A DNA stretch of 64,000 nucleotides, from positions 249 through 64,248 of the forward strand of contig NZ_NMQR01000021.1 in NCBI RefSeq assembly GCF_003545805.1. Reading direction: 5' to 3'. Source of the DNA: Photorhabdus sp. CRCIA-P01. Its GTDB lineage: Bacteria; Pseudomonadota; Gammaproteobacteria; Enterobacterales; Enterobacteriaceae. The notes beneath the pieces were generated by a model. The model saw only the letters and a program-made list of their open reading frames with translations, did not search any database and had not been told where the DNA came from. The translations under genes were made by a program, and so were the position numbers. This document shows positions 28,228 through 38,517 of the stretch, one piece after another (position 1 is the first letter of the stretch; each line of letters starts with the position of its first letter).

Positions 28228-30144
28228 ATGGCTAAATGGCAATGCCTTGCGATGGCTATAGGATTGGTTTTTATCTCTGTAGCAGCAAACGCTGATTCTC
28301 GGGAAAATCAGCGGCAGAGATATCAGCAGATTAAGCAAGCGTGGAATGTCAGCGATAGGGCTGAAATAGCAAGACTGATGCCAACATTGAAAGACTATCC
28401 TCTTTATCCTTATCTGCAATACCGGGAACTGACTCAGGATCTGTCACTTGCTACGCCAGCGCAGATCCATGATTTTATTGATCGTCACCCTAATCTGCCT
28501 CCCGCACGTTCTTTATCATCCCGGTTTATCAATGAGCTTGCACGCCGCGAAGACTGGCGCGGGGTACTGGCGTTCACTCCTACTGCACCGAAATCTATTA
28601 CCGCCCGTTGCCATTACTATTTTGCTAAATGGGCTACAGGTGAGAAACAGGCTGCCTGGCAAGGAGCGAAAGAAGTTTGGTTGAATGGTCGTTCTTTACC
28701 AGACAGTTGCGATAAATTATTTGATGTTTGGCAACAAACAGGCCATTTATCAGTGAAACTAATATTACAGCGTATTAGTCTCGCGTTAAAAGCGGGCAAT
28801 ACGTCACTGGTCGGTTACCTCGCTAAACAGTTACCACAGGGATACAAAAGTATCAGTGAAGGTCTGATTAAGTTGCAGAATGATCCGGTTACCGTAGCGG
28901 ATTTTGCTGATCATACCGGACCGACTGATTTTAGTCGTGTAGCCACTTTAGCGGCTTTTGCGCGTTTCGCACGTCAAGATCCGGAGCAGGCAAGAGTGAT
29001 CATCCCATCAATTGTCAAAGTGCAAAAGATGAATGCAAGTGAACATCAGCGATTAAAAGATATTGTTGCCTGGCAGTTAATGGGTGAGGTGAGTGATGAA
29101 CAGGAAAAGTGGCGTGATGATGCGATCCGCGATAGTCAATCTGTTGCATTGCTTGAGCGTCGTGTTCGTTTGGCGTTGGGCCATGCAGATGAGCGTGGTG
29201 TGGCTCGATGGATAAAATTGCTACCGTTAGAGAACCAAGACAAAGAGGAATGGCGTTATTGGCGAGCTAACATTCTATTGGCACAGGGTAATAAAAGCGA
29301 AGGTGAGGCAATATTGCGTAAACTGGCAGAAGGCCGAGGTTTTTATCCAATGGTTGCTGCGCAGAAACTGAATGTCAGCTATCCGCTGATGATGAATAGC
29401 GCAAAAAAGCCAGATGCTGCTATTGCTTCAATACCCGAGGTACAGAGAGTAAGAGAGCTGCTATATTGGCAAATGGATAGTCTTGCTCGCATCGAGTGGA
29501 GCTATCTGGTTGCCAGCCAAGATAAATTAAAACAACAGCAACTGGCGCGTTATGCTTTCGATCAAAAATGGGCAGCGCTTAGTGTACAGGCGACAATAAC
29601 CGGAAAAATGTGGGACTACCTTGAAGAGCGTTTTCCATTGGCATGGCGGCGGGAATTTAGTCATTTCACTGCAAATAAAGGCATTTCTCAAAGTTATGCC
29701 ATGGCGATAGCCCGTCAGGAAAGTGCCTGGAATCCGCAAGCTAATTCGCCAGTTGGGGCAATTGGGTTGATGCAGGTAATGCCAAAAACGGCGGAGGATA
29801 CGGTTAAACAAAATGGTATTCAGGGATATGTAAACAGTAGCCAACTTATAAACCCGCTGACGAATATCGAAATCGGTACTGCTTATCTCGAATCGGTTTA
29901 TCAGCGCTTTGGTAATAATCGGATACTTGCCAGCGCTGCCTATAATGCCGGGCCAACTCGTGTAGATCGCTGGTTATCTAACAGTGGTGGACGGCTGGAT
30001 GCGATAGCCTTTATTGAAAGCATTCCATTTTCTGAAACCCGCAATTATGTCAAAAATGTTTTGGTTTATGATGTCTTCTACAGTCATTTCATGGGCAAGT
30101 CATCAAATGTGTTGACTAACGCGGAATGGCAAAGGCGTTATTGA
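28228..30144 (+). CDS. slt: Soluble lytic murein transglycosylase Slt
   Basis: Periplasmic enzyme that cleaves peptidoglycan strands with formation of 1,6-anhydromuramic ends. 638 residues from the ATG at 28228, which gives a proper signal peptide (MAKWQCLAMAIGLVFISVAANA) and has GGGAGGAG in front; the frame is open 26 codons further upstream. A helical superhelix domain (U-shaped) is followed by the C-terminal lysozyme-like domain with the catalytic Glu about 498 in ARQESAWNPQA, then GLMQVMPKTA and the AYNAGP motif. trpR follows after 55 bp, as in E. coli. Confidence 0.96.
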   Translation: MAKWQCLAMAIGLVFISVAANADSRENQRQRYQQIKQAWNVSDRAEIARLMPTLKDYPLYPYLQYRELTQDLSLATPAQIHDFIDRHPNLPPARSLSSRFINELARREDWRGVLAFTPTAPKSITARCHYYFAKWATGEKQAAWQGAKEVWLNGRSLPDSCDKLFDVWQQTGHLSVKLILQRISLALKAGNTSLVGYLAKQLPQGYKSISEGLIKLQNDPVTVADFADHTGPTDFSRVATLAAFARFARQDPEQARVIIPSIVKVQKMNASEHQRLKDIVAWQLMGEVSDEQEKWRDDAIRDSQSVALLERRVRLALGHADERGVARWIKLLPLENQDKEEWRYWRANILLAQGNKSEGEAILRKLAEGRGFYPMVAAQKLNVSYPLMMNSAKKPDAAIASIPEVQRVRELLYWQMDSLARIEWSYLVASQDKLKQQQLARYAFDQKWAALSVQATITGKMWDYLEERFPLAWRREFSHFTANKGISQSYAMAIARQESAWNPQANSPVGAIGLMQVMPKTAEDTVKQNGIQGYVNSSQLINPLTNIEIGTAYLESVYQRFGNNRILASAAYNAGPTRVDRWLSNSGGRLDAIAFIESIPFSETRNYVKNVLVYDVFYSHFMGKSSNVLTNAEWQRRY

Positions 30145-30191
30145 TTTATAGGAAACTATGTTATGCTGCCGTACTAGTTAAATAGTATAAT
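30141..30191 (+). promoter_or_regulatory. trpR promoter with trp operator
   Basis: GTACTAGTTAAATAGTATA at 30171-30189 is a near-palindrome matching the TrpR operator (core CTAGTTAACTAG). A candidate promoter TTGATT (30141) / TATGCT (30162) places the start point in the operator, consistent with autoregulation of trpR as in E. coli. Confidence 0.75.
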
Positions 30192-30199
30192 GATTGATT

Positions 30200-30520
30200 A
30201 TGACGACAAATCATCTGACAGACCCGGCACTTTCGCCGCAAGATCATGAAGATTGGCAATGTTTCGTGATATTACTCCAGCAGGCTTTTGCTGAAAATCT
30301 ACAGCATCCGATTTTGCAGTTATTATTGACACCAGATGAACGGACAGCACTGGCTACCAGGGTACGCATTATCAAGGAGTTGATGAGTGGAAAAATGAGT
30401 CAACGTGAGCTGAAAAATGAACTTGGGGTAGGTATTGCGACGATTACGCGTGGTTCTAATAGCCTGAAATTTGCCTCAAACGATGTGAAGGCTTGGTTGG
30501 AACAGCAATTACTGCAATAG
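30200..30520 (+). CDS. trpR: Trp operon repressor TrpR
   Basis: Homodimeric repressor that binds operators when loaded with L-tryptophan. 106 residues from the ATG at 30200; the frame can be extended two codons to a TTG. The helix-turn-helix [20 protein letters not shown] and the following SNSLK are almost identical to E. coli TrpR, and [14 protein letters not shown] of the ligand-binding helices is conserved. No Shine-Dalgarno is visible in the short space after the operator, which is odd. The N-terminal 15 residues are divergent. Confidence 0.95.
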   Translation: MTTNHLTDPALSPQDHEDWQCFVILLQQAFAENLQHPILQLLLTPDERTALATRVRIIKELMSGKMSQRELKNELGVGIATITRGSNSLKFASNDVKAWLEQQLLQ

Positions 30521-30541
30521 CAGGCCGCCAATTGCGGCCTA
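30521..30541. terminator. Hairpin between trpR and yjjX (convergent genes)
   Basis: AGGCCGC (30522-30528) pairs perfectly with GCGGCCT (30534-30540), loop CAATT, starting immediately after the trpR stop. No U tract follows on either side, so this is a weak or factor-dependent terminator. Confidence 0.5.
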
Positions 30542-30555
30542 GGCGGAATGCTTGT

Positions 30556-31086
30556 TTAACGGGCGTTCAGCTCTTTATAAATTTCATGACGTACAGGCAC
30601 TAAAGCCAATATCAGAGCTTGGTGGTACACGCTGGTACGAGTCAGGATGCCATCAGTGAAAAAGCCAATTGCACCATCTTTCTGCTTGATGTTATCAATG
30701 CCTGTAAGGTGAGCCATTTCATGGCCTAATTCCCGACCTTCGCGGATACCATCAAGAATTTTTTCTGGTAGCATCAGGCTGGCTGAACGAGATTCTCCGC
30801 GAATTTGCTGATATTCCACGACCATCCAGGCAAATGTCATATCGTCTTCAATACCCGCTTCCACACCTACCCAAAAGTTTGCTTCAGGGCGAACTTGTCT
30901 GGCAGCCATGACACGCTGGCGGGCGCCAGTGCGGGTTTCCGTGTTACCAATAGGCTGTTGTGGGACGCTACTGTCTACATTGATATCTTCGATCCGATAA
31001 GTACCTGGCCCAAAAACATCATCAAAGGCGAGACTAATGGCTTTAATTTTTGCAGGGTTGGTGGTTGCAGCAATAACGTGATACAT
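30556..31086 (-). CDS. yjjX: YjjX, inosine/xanthosine triphosphatase
   Basis: House-cleaning NTPase that removes ITP/XTP. 176 residues with the family signature near the N-terminus ([11 protein letters not shown]), [19 protein letters not shown] and [10 protein letters not shown]. Start ATG at 31086 with AAGGAT upstream. It is convergent with trpR and divergent from gpmB, the same order as E. coli slt-trpR-yjjX-gpmB. Confidence 0.94.
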   Translation of the reverse strand: MYHVIAATTNPAKIKAISLAFDDVFGPGTYRIEDINVDSSVPQQPIGNTETRTGARQRVMAARQVRPEANFWVGVEAGIEDDMTFAWMVVEYQQIRGESRSASLMLPEKILDGIREGRELGHEMAHLTGIDNIKQKDGAIGFFTDGILTRTSVYHQALILALVPVRHEIYKELNAR

Positions 31087-31140
31087 AATAGATGAGTTAT
31101 CCTTTGAACGAGTATTTACGCAGTATAACGGAAAATGAAA

Positions 31141-31788
31141 ATGTTACAGGTATATCTTGTTCGTCATGGGGAGTCTGAATGGAACGCAGCACGTCGTATT
31201 CAGGGACAATCCGACAGCCCTTTGACTGAAACAGGCGAACATCAAGCCAGATTAGTGGCGCAAAGAGTAAAAGCTGAAAGTATTACCCATATTATTACCA
31301 GTGACCTTGGGCGTACACGCCGAACGGCGGAAATTATTGCTGAGGTTTGTGGTTGTGAAATTATTCTGGAGCCACGTTTGCGCGAGTTGCATATGGGGGT
31401 GCTTGAACGCAGAAATATTGATTCATTAACATCGGAAGAAGAGAACTGGCGTAAGAAAGTCCTTGATGGCACACCTGGGGGACGTATCCCCAAAGGCGAA
31501 TCTATGGATGAACTGGCTATGCGTATGAAGGCAGCGCTGGAAAACTGTCGTAATCTGCCTGTTGGTAGCCGGCCCTTATTAGTCAGTCATGGCATCGCTT
31601 TGGGATGTTTGGTTGGCACAATATTGGGATTGCCCGCACATGCTGAACGCCGTCTTCGCCTGCGAAATTGCTCTCTGTCCAGAGTGGATTATCAGCACAG
31701 TCCGTGGCTAGCGTCGGGCTGGATTGTAGAAACGGCAGGCGATATCACACATCTGGATACGCCCGCACTGGATGAATTACAACGTTAA
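31141..31788 (+). CDS. gpmB: GpmB, phosphoglycerate mutase-like phosphatase
   Basis: Histidine phosphatase superfamily protein, 215 residues like the E. coli protein. The catalytic histidine is in [10 protein letters not shown] near the N-terminus, with the second histidine in [10 protein letters not shown]. Two ATGs lie six bases apart (31135 and 31141); the second gives the conserved [10 protein letters not shown] start. Its last 4 bases overlap the end of rob on the other strand. Whether it has real mutase activity in vivo is uncertain for the family. Confidence 0.94.
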   Translation: MLQVYLVRHGESEWNAARRIQGQSDSPLTETGEHQARLVAQRVKAESITHIITSDLGRTRRTAEIIAEVCGCEIILEPRLRELHMGVLERRNIDSLTSEEENWRKKVLDGTPGGRIPKGESMDELAMRMKAALENCRNLPVGSRPLLVSHGIALGCLVGTILGLPAHAERRLRLRNCSLSRVDYQHSPWLASGWIVETAGDITHLDTPALDELQR

Positions 31789-32660
31789 TGCTGGATAGGA
31801 ATGAGATACTGAAATTCGATGATATGATTCGCCGCTTCCTTTTCTCTATCATTGGTATTGGTAAGATAATATCGCTCGATGTCGTATCCCTTCCTACGTG
31901 TCAGGTTTAGCATTGGCAGGCAAATGCCATAGACGGTAAACAGGAAATCCTGTAAGCCATCTTTGGTACCGTAGTAACTAAATGAGACGTATTCTCCAGC
32001 CGGTAATGTAACAGGCTGGCTGGCTGCCACATTAAACTGAGCATATTGGGGTTCTACCGCTGTTGTGTACAATACGGTTTGTTCATCTTCTTTTTCTGGA
32101 TTGGGAGTCGCATGATGAAGGCCATAAAGTACAGGAGGTAACACTTCTGCATTTTGCAGATAGTATGTCCAGAAATTGTGGCGCATTTCAGTACAAAAAC
32201 TAGACCATTGTTCCAGCGTATAGGAACAGGTCTGTTCTATACCCACCAGTGGCTGTTCCTCTAGTGTGAGATAGGTTGCTTCGGGAATATACCTTTTATC
32301 CAGCAATATGGGCGGGCAAATACCCGTGGCGCACCACTCCTCACTGAGTCGATAAAGTGCTGGTGTTTTATTGAATTGTTTTTTAAATGCGCGAGTGAAA
32401 GTTTGTTGGGAGTCAAACTGGTACTGTAAAGCAATATCCAGAATAGGGCGGCTGGTTAAACGCAAAGCAACGGCTGCCCGCGATAACCTCCTGGCACGGA
32501 TATAGGAGCCAATAGCCTGGCCGGTAATGTCTTTAAACATACGTTGCAGGTGCCATTTAGAATAGCCTGCTTTAGCTGCAACATTATTGAGTGATAATGG
32601 TTGATCCAGATGATTATCTAGCCAACGTAATAAATCACGAATGATGCCGGTTTGATCCAT
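31785..32660 (-). CDS. rob: Right origin-binding protein Rob (AraC/XylS family activator)
   Basis: Global activator of the mar/sox/rob regulon. 291 residues: an N-terminal AraC-type double helix-turn-helix (NNVAAKAGYSKWHLQRMFKD and ILDIALQYQFDSQQTFTRAF) and a C-terminal GyrI-like effector-binding domain. ATG at 32660 preceded by TAAGGAG. Its stop overlaps gpmB by 4 bases tail to tail. Confidence 0.95.
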   Translation of the reverse strand: MDQTGIIRDLLRWLDNHLDQPLSLNNVAAKAGYSKWHLQRMFKDITGQAIGSYIRARRLSRAAVALRLTSRPILDIALQYQFDSQQTFTRAFKKQFNKTPALYRLSEEWCATGICPPILLDKRYIPEATYLTLEEQPLVGIEQTCSYTLEQWSSFCTEMRHNFWTYYLQNAEVLPPVLYGLHHATPNPEKEDEQTVLYTTAVEPQYAQFNVAASQPVTLPAGEYVSFSYYGTKDGLQDFLFTVYGICLPMLNLTRRKGYDIERYYLTNTNDREKEAANHIIEFQYLIPIQH

Positions 32661-33043
32661 ACATCTCCTTAGTCATTAAGACCAGAAAGAACAACATAAG
32701 AACCTATACTACTAGGCTATTTTGTTTGCCACTTGAACAGTCCCACAGAGTGGTAAAACGAATTATTCCTTGTGTGTCGTATGTCTGTTCTGATTTCTGA
32801 GTACTGTTCGTGTTCATAATTTATTGACAAGCGGGGCATTCAACAATAACTCTACTGGATATAAGCACTAAGTGTAAAACAAGTCTTATATTTACAATAG
32901 GATACTTATTCGTATTATTATTTCACTCATTACTTTGTGAAATTATATTAATGATTAATTGTTTCTATTAATGGTATTACCGTTCTATTTGGTATCTCGG
33001 CGGTGAAATTTTACGCTGAATTAATTAAGGTATGAGACTATAT
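32661..33043. other. Divergent region rob / creA
   Basis: About 380 bp, AT-rich on the creA side, with no gene visible. It must carry the promoters of rob and creA; no clear operator was recognised. Confidence 0.5.
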
Positions 33044-33529
33044 ATGTTAAAAATCATAAAGATACTCGTAGCAACAACATTGTCGTGCCTACCTGTGGCG
33101 GCTCTGGCTGAAGAGATTGGCTCGGTGGACACTGTTTTTAAATTTATCGGGCCTGATCACAAAATTGTCGTGGAAGCGTTTGATGATCCTGATGTTAAAA
33201 ATGTGACTTGCTACCTGAGCAGGGCAAAAACAGGCGGAATAAAAGGGGGTTTAGGACTTGCGGAAGATACTTCTGATGCTGCTATTTCTTGTCAGCAGAT
33301 TGGAGAGATTGAACTAACAGACAAGATTAAAAAGAGTAGCAAAAAAGGTCAGGTGGTTTTCCAGAAACGAACCTCACTGGTGTTTAAAAAACTTCAAGTC
33401 GTTCGCTTCTATGATGTAAACCGTAATGCCTTAGTCTACCTGACATATTCCGATAAGATGATCGATGGTTCACCGAAGAATGCGATCAGTGCTGTACCTA
33501 TTATGCCGTGGAAGACAGTGGAAAATTGA
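33044..33529 (+). CDS. creA: CreA family periplasmic/secreted protein
   Basis: 161 residues from the ATG at 33044, with a signal peptide [20 protein letters not shown] cleaved near ALA-EE. Conserved CreA sequence [34 protein letters not shown] and [13 protein letters not shown] follows. Another ATG four codons upstream sits directly on the AAGGT ribosome site, so the second ATG is preferred. The function of the family is not established. Unlike E. coli there is no creBCD behind it; arcA follows convergently. Confidence 0.92.
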   Translation: MLKIIKILVATTLSCLPVAALAEEIGSVDTVFKFIGPDHKIVVEAFDDPDVKNVTCYLSRAKTGGIKGGLGLAEDTSDAAISCQQIGEIELTDKIKKSSKKGQVVFQKRTSLVFKKLQVVRFYDVNRNALVYLTYSDKMIDGSPKNAISAVPIMPWKTVEN

Positions 33530-33533
33530 GGGG

Positions 33534-33574
33534 CAGGATGGGTTCCTACAGGGATATCCCATCCTGTCATTTTT
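33534..33574. terminator. Terminator after creA
   Basis: CAGGATGGG (33534-33542) pairs perfectly with CCCATCCTG (33558-33566), followed by TCATTTTT on the plus strand. It lies between convergent creA and arcA. Confidence 0.8.
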
Positions 33575-33596
33575 AGAGGCTTACCGATAGTTCAAG

Positions 33597-34313
33597 TTAG
33601 GCTTCCAAATCACCACAGAAACGATAGCCTTCACCGTGAATGGTGGCGATAATTTCCATCGTATCTGGCGTCGATTCAAAATGTTTACGGATACGACGAA
33701 TCGTTACATCAACGGTACGGTCATGGGGTTTCAATTCACGACCCGTCATCTTTTTCAGTAAATCCGCGCGCGTTTGGATTTTGCCTGGATTTTCACAGAA
33801 ATGAAGCATGGCGCGGAACTCGCTGCGTGGCAATTTATACGGCTCACCAGCCGGGCTGATCAGAGAACGGCTATTGATATCTAATTCCCAACCGTTGAAT
33901 TTATAACTCTCAACCTGGCGACGTTCCTCGTTGACATTACTCAGATTCATGGTACGAGAAAGCAGGTTGCGGGCGCGAATGGTCAATTCACGCGGGTTAA
34001 ATGGTTTGGTGATGTAATCATCCGCACCGATTTCCAAGCCAAGGATTTTGTCTACTTCGTTATCACGGCCAGTCAGGAACATCAAGGCAACATTTGCTTG
34101 CTCACGCAGTTCGCGGGCAAGTAACAAGCCATTTTTGCCTGGAAGGTTAATATCCATAATTACCAGGTTAATGTCGTTGTTTGACAGAATATGGTGCATT
34201 TCTGAACCATCGGTGGCTTCATAAACTATGTACCCTTCAGCTTCGAAAATGCTTTTTAGGGTATTGCGAGTGACAATTTCGTCTTCAACAATCAAAATGT
34301 GCGGGGTTTGCAT
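33597..34313 (-). CDS. arcA: ArcA response regulator (aerobic respiration control)
   Basis: OmpR-family two-component regulator, partner of the sensor ArcB, controlling respiratory genes under low oxygen. 238 residues, the family length. Receiver domain with acidic pocket (VEDE), phospho-acceptor Asp in [14 protein letters not shown] (about residue 54) and KPFNPREL lysine; C-terminal winged helix with [12 protein letters not shown] and [14 protein letters not shown]. arcB is not in this window. Confidence 0.97.
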   Translation of the reverse strand: MQTPHILIVEDEIVTRNTLKSIFEAEGYIVYEATDGSEMHHILSNNDINLVIMDINLPGKNGLLLARELREQANVALMFLTGRDNEVDKILGLEIGADDYITKPFNPRELTIRARNLLSRTMNLSNVNEERRQVESYKFNGWELDINSRSLISPAGEPYKLPRSEFRAMLHFCENPGKIQTRADLLKKMTGRELKPHDRTVDVTIRRIRKHFESTPDTMEIIATIHGEGYRFCGDLEA

Positions 34314-34903
34314 GGTTGCTACCTAGAATCGCTTAAAAATAAATCAGAATGATTCAAACTACTCTTATCTCAGGATATTTACTGGTTATTATTTGTCATC
34401 ACTGAAATTATAGTTTAAATCAGTAATAACATTTATTGATATGTTTTACACTGAAAGTAAAAGTTGCTTTTCCTTTGGTGGGTATGTACCCAAAAAACTG
34501 GTTAAACAGTGTTATGTTAGTCCATTAACAGCAATATAACAGCTTGCAATGCATTTACCATCTAAAAAAACTACCTTTTATTGACGTACATCAAAATTGA
34601 TTGTAGCACGTTAATATTATTTATATTGGTTATTTTATACCTTGTATTCTGTCATGCAAATGACAAATTCTTGTTAACGTACAGAGTGGTTTTGTACGAA
34701 AAATAATCCCCCATGAGCTTGGTGGTGAATAAAAATAACTAATTTTTACGAAAAGATAAAATATATTGTTAATTTTGTTAAAAATGGATTTAACAACTAA
34801 AAGATTGGGATCAGTAAGAAATATTTGTTTGTCTTTATGACCATGAAATGAATTATTCCAATGTTAAAAATATCAAAAGCATAAGGTTATTTAGAGAAAA
34901 TGT
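34314..34903. other. Gap between arcA and the threonine operon promoter
   Basis: About 590 bp, AT-rich, with no supported gene. E. coli has yjjY and the rRNA/tRNA methylase-like yjtD between arcA and thrL; neither is present here. The arcA promoter region must lie in the left part. Confidence 0.5.
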
Positions 34904-34939
34904 TTGACTTTGCGCACAAATTCATTTAACCAATATAGG
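34904..34939 (+). promoter_or_regulatory. thr operon promoter
   Basis: TTGACT (34904-34909), a 17-bp spacer and TTTAACCAATATAGG follow the E. coli thr promoter nearly base for base around the -35 and -10 boxes, although the spacer between them differs. Confidence 0.85.
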
Positions 34940-34970
34940 GTCGAACCCATTAAATGACAGGCAGGAACCT

Positions 34971-35039
34971 ATGCGAACTATCAGCCTGAAAACCACACTT
35001 ATTACCACCACCGGAACCACAGGTTACGGGGCGGGCTGA
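34971..35039 (+). CDS. thrL: thr operon leader peptide ThrL
   Basis: A 22-codon peptide starting MRTISLKTT and ending TTGTTGYGAG, with 8 threonine and 2 isoleucine codons. Ribosome site AGGCAGGAA is just upstream. Ribosome stalling at Thr/Ile codons when charged tRNA is scarce would prevent formation of the downstream terminator. The E. coli leader has 21 residues and ends NGNGAG-like; only the start and the GAG end are similar. Confidence 0.93.
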   Translation: MRTISLKTTLITTTGTTGYGAG

Positions 35040-35062
35040 CGCATATATAAAACAGAGAAAAA

Positions 35063-35096
35063 AGCCCGCATCCAAATCAGATGCGGGCTTTTTTTT
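35063..35096 (+). terminator. thr operon attenuator terminator
   Basis: AGCCCGCATC (35063-35072) pairs exactly with GATGCGGGCT (35080-35089), loop CAAATCA, followed by eight T residues. It lies between thrL and thrA and is nearly identical in position and form to the E. coli thr attenuator. Confidence 0.95.
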
Positions 35097-35122
35097 GGCG
35101 CGGAATCAGGAGAAAAATGTTA

Positions 35123-37582
35123 ATGCGAGTGCTTAAATTTGGAGGAACTTCGGTCGCTAATTACCAGCGTGTATTGAGCGTTGCCGATATTGCAGAAAAA
35201 AAACTTTCTCAAGGAGGGGTTGCGTTGGTGCTTTCTGCGCCGGCAAAAATTACCAATCATTTAGTGGCGATGATTGAGAAAACGGTAGCCGGGCAAGAGA
35301 TCATTACCCATATGCACGATGCTGAGCAGATCTTTGTTGATTTATTACAGGGGGTGGCACAGGCCCAACCCGGTTTTGCTTATGAACGGTTAAAAATGAT
35401 GGTTGAGCAAGAATTTGCTCAATTGAAACAGGTTCTGCATGGTATTTCGTTACTGGGCCAATGCCCGGACAGCATTAGCGCTTCCCTGATTTGTCGTGGG
35501 GAAAAACTCTCTGTCGCAATTATGGAGTCTGTATTGCAGGAGCGTGGTCACAAGGTCACGGTGATTGATCCGGTAGAAAATTTGTTGGCGCAAGGTCATT
35601 ACCTTGAATCTACGGTAGATATCAACGAGTCTACGAAGCGCATTGCTGCTCTGAATATTCCTGATGACCATATTGTCCTGATGGCTGGATTTACGGCTGG
35701 AAATGATAAAGGGGAGCTGGTTGTCTTGGGGCGTAATGGTTCTGACTATTCTGCTGCGGTTTTAGCGGCTTGCTTGCGGGCGACATGTTGTGAAATCTGG
35801 ACTGATGTGGATGGGGTTTATACCTGTGATCCCAGAGTTGTGCCGGATGCACGGTTATTAAAAGGCATGTCCTATCAGGAAGCGATGGAACTCTCTTATT
35901 TCGGCGCCAAGGTATTGCATCCACGGACCATTGCTCCAATTGCTCAATTTCAGATCCCTTGTTTGATTAAAAATACCGCCAATCCAGATGCACCGGGAAC
36001 ACTAATTGGTGACGGGCAGAAAGATGAAAGTACGCCGGTAAAAGGGATTACCAACCTGAGCAATATGGCAATGATTAACGTATCAGGTCCTGGTATGAAG
36101 GGGATGGTTGGTATGGCGGCAAGGGTATTTGCTGTTATGTCCCGTAAAGGGATCTCTGTTGTGCTGATTACTCAGTCATCTTCAGAATACAGCATCAGCT
36201 TCTGTGTCCCTCAACGTGAATTGGAACGTGCGCGTCAGGCGCTGAGTGAAGAATTCTATCTTGAACTGAAAGAGGGAGTTCTTGATCCTTTGGATGTGAT
36301 GGAAAATCTTTCCATTATCTCTGTTGTTGGCGATGGTATGCGTACCCTGCGTGGCATCTCTGCCCGTTTCTTCTCTGCATTGGCGCGCGGTAATATCAAT
36401 ATTGTTGCCATCGCACAGGGATCTTCTGAGCGTTCTATCTCGGCGGTTATTGATAATGAAGTGGCAACGACAGCCGTTCGCTTGTGCCATCAGATGTTAT
36501 TCAATACCGATCAGGTGATCGAAGTTTTTGTTGTCGGCGTTGGGGGAGTTGGTAGCGTTTTGATTGAGCAGATCCGTCGTCAACAAACTTGGTTGAAGCA
36601 AAAGCACATTGATTTGCGGGTATGTGGTATTGCTAATTCACGGGCTATGTTAACGGACATGAGAGGTATTTGCCTTGATAATTGGCAGCAATGTTTATCA
36701 GAGGCCAAAGAACCTTTTAGTTTGAGCCGCCTGCTCCGTTTGGAGAAAGAGTACCATTTGCTGAACCCGGTGATCGTGGATTGTACCTCTAATCAGCAAA
36801 TTGCTGATCAATACGCTAGTTTCCTGAGTGATGGTTTTAATGTGGTCACGCCGAATAAAAAAGCTAATACTGCGTCAATGGCTTATTATTATCAGATTCG
36901 TAAGGCGGCAGAAAAATCTAAACGTAAATTTCTGTATGACACTAACGTAGGCGCTGGTCTGCCTGTTATTGAGAACTTACAAAACTTGCTTAATGCGGGT
37001 GATGAACTGGTTCAGTTCAATGGCATTCTTTCCGGTTCTCTCTCTTTTATTTTCGGTATGCTGGATGAAGGAATGTCATTATCTCAGGCGACGTTACTGG
37101 CAAAAGAGAAAGGCTATACCGAACCCGATCCGCGTGATGATCTGTCCGGTATGGATGTTGCCCGTAAGCTGTTGATCCTCGCTCGTGAATCAGGTTATGA
37201 ACTTGAACTGGATGATATTGATGTAGAATCTGTGTTGCCAGTCTCCTTTGATAACAAAGGGGACGTGGATGTTTTCCTTGAACGTTTACCCTCTCTTGAT
37301 CAGGTTTTCAACCAGCGTGTGGCGGAAGCAAAAGAACAAGGGAAAGTGTTGCGCTATATTGGCGTGATTGAAGATGGCTGTTGTAGAGTGAAAATCGCGG
37401 CAGTAGACAGCAATGATCCGCTTTATAAAGTCAAAAATGGCGAAAATGCGTTGGCATTCTACACGCGTTACTATCAGCCGATACCGCTGGTACTGCGGGG
37501 ATACGGAGCGGGGAATGATGTTACTGCCGCAGGTGTTTTCGCAGATATGCTGCGTACTTTGTCCTGGAAACAGGGAGTTTAA
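35123..37582 (+). CDS. thrA: ThrA, bifunctional aspartokinase I / homoserine dehydrogenase I
   Basis: First and third steps of threonine synthesis from aspartate, feedback-inhibited by threonine. 819 residues (E. coli 820): aspartokinase domain with [11 protein letters not shown] and [19 protein letters not shown], two ACT regulatory segments ([32 protein letters not shown]), then homoserine dehydrogenase with [12 protein letters not shown] and [19 protein letters not shown]. The ATG at 35123 gives the conserved MRVLKFGG; an ATG two codons earlier (35117) is also possible, both behind CAGGAG. The frame stays open into the attenuator, which cannot be coding. Confidence 0.97.
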   Translation: MRVLKFGGTSVANYQRVLSVADIAEKKLSQGGVALVLSAPAKITNHLVAMIEKTVAGQEIITHMHDAEQIFVDLLQGVAQAQPGFAYERLKMMVEQEFAQLKQVLHGISLLGQCPDSISASLICRGEKLSVAIMESVLQERGHKVTVIDPVENLLAQGHYLESTVDINESTKRIAALNIPDDHIVLMAGFTAGNDKGELVVLGRNGSDYSAAVLAACLRATCCEIWTDVDGVYTCDPRVVPDARLLKGMSYQEAMELSYFGAKVLHPRTIAPIAQFQIPCLIKNTANPDAPGTLIGDGQKDESTPVKGITNLSNMAMINVSGPGMKGMVGMAARVFAVMSRKGISVVLITQSSSEYSISFCVPQRELERARQALSEEFYLELKEGVLDPLDVMENLSIISVVGDGMRTLRGISARFFSALARGNINIVAIAQGSSERSISAVIDNEVATTAVRLCHQMLFNTDQVIEVFVVGVGGVGSVLIEQIRRQQTWLKQKHIDLRVCGIANSRAMLTDMRGICLDNWQQCLSEAKEPFSLSRLLRLEKEYHLLNPVIVDCTSNQQIADQYASFLSDGFNVVTPNKKANTASMAYYYQIRKAAEKSKRKFLYDTNVGAGLPVIENLQNLLNAGDELVQFNGILSGSLSFIFGMLDEGMSLSQATLLAKEKGYTEPDPRDDLSGMDVARKLLILARESGYELELDDIDVESVLPVSFDNKGDVDVFLERLPSLDQVFNQRVAEAKEQGKVLRYIGVIEDGCCRVKIAAVDSNDPLYKVKNGENALAFYTRYYQPIPLVLRGYGAGNDVTAAGVFADMLRTLSWKQGV

Positions 37583-37584
37583 TT

Positions 37585-38514
37585 GTGATTAAAGTCTATG
37601 CGCCTGCATCTATTGGCAATGTCAGTGTTGGATTTGATGTACTGGGCGCCGCGGTCTCTCCAGTTAATGGTGCTTTATTAGGTGACTGCGTTACTGTCCG
37701 GGCAGCGAAGAGTTTCAGTTTGCGTAATGAAGGGCAGTTTGTGGGGAAGTTACCTGAGAAGCTGGAGCACAACATCGTTTACCAATGCTGGCAATTATTC
37801 TGCCAGCGTTTGGGCAAACAATTACCCGTGGAGATGACGCTGGAAAAAAATATGCCAATTGGTTCTGGCCTTGGCTCCAGTGCTTGTTCTGTTGTTGCAG
37901 GTTTGATGTCACTGAACGAGTTTGCAGGTCTCCCATTTAATGAAAGCCAACTACTGGCAATGATGGGGCAACTGGAAGGACGTATTTCCGGCAGTATTCA
38001 CTATGATAATGTTGCTCCATGTTATCTCGGTGGTTTGCAACTGATTATGGAACAAGGGGATATTATCTGTCAGCCAGTACCTTCGTTTGATGAATGGTTA
38101 TGGGTGATGGCCTATCCGGGTATCAAAGTTTCTACCGCAGAAGCCAGAGCAATTTTACCTGTAAAATATTTGAAGCAGGATGTTATCGATCATGGACGTT
38201 TCCTTGCTGGTTTTATTCATGCCTGTTATACACGGCAACCAGAGCTGGCAGCCAGATTGATGAAAGATGTGGTTGCGGAACCGTATCGTACCCAACTGTT
38301 ACCGGGTTTTGCCAAGGCGCGTGAAACAGCAAAACAGGCAGGGGCATTGGCGTGTGGTATTTCTGGTTCTGGCCCGACATTGTTCTCCATTTGTAATGAT
38401 ATGGCTACCGCAGAGGAAATGGCTGAGTGGCTGCAACAGCATTATGTTCAGAATGATGAAGGTTTTGTACACATTTGCCGTCTGGATCTCGCAGGCGCAC
38501 GACAAATAGGGTAA
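37585..38514 (+). CDS. thrB: Homoserine kinase ThrB
   Basis: GHMP kinase that phosphorylates homoserine. 309 residues with ATP loop [17 protein letters not shown] and C-terminal [14 protein letters not shown] start two bases after the thrA stop, indicating translational coupling. thrC follows after 3 bases. Confidence 0.97.
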   Translation: MIKVYAPASIGNVSVGFDVLGAAVSPVNGALLGDCVTVRAAKSFSLRNEGQFVGKLPEKLEHNIVYQCWQLFCQRLGKQLPVEMTLEKNMPIGSGLGSSACSVVAGLMSLNEFAGLPFNESQLLAMMGQLEGRISGSIHYDNVAPCYLGGLQLIMEQGDIICQPVPSFDEWLWVMAYPGIKVSTAEARAILPVKYLKQDVIDHGRFLAGFIHACYTRQPELAARLMKDVVAEPYRTQLLPGFAKARETAKQAGALACGISGSGPTLFSICNDMATAEEMAEWLQQHYVQNDEGFVHICRLDLAGARQIG

Positions 38515-38517
38515 CTA

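Noticed and set aside
35081-35122. Longer start for thrA
   Set aside because: It begins inside the attenuator hairpin; the conserved N-terminus and the ribosome site favour 35123 (or 35117).
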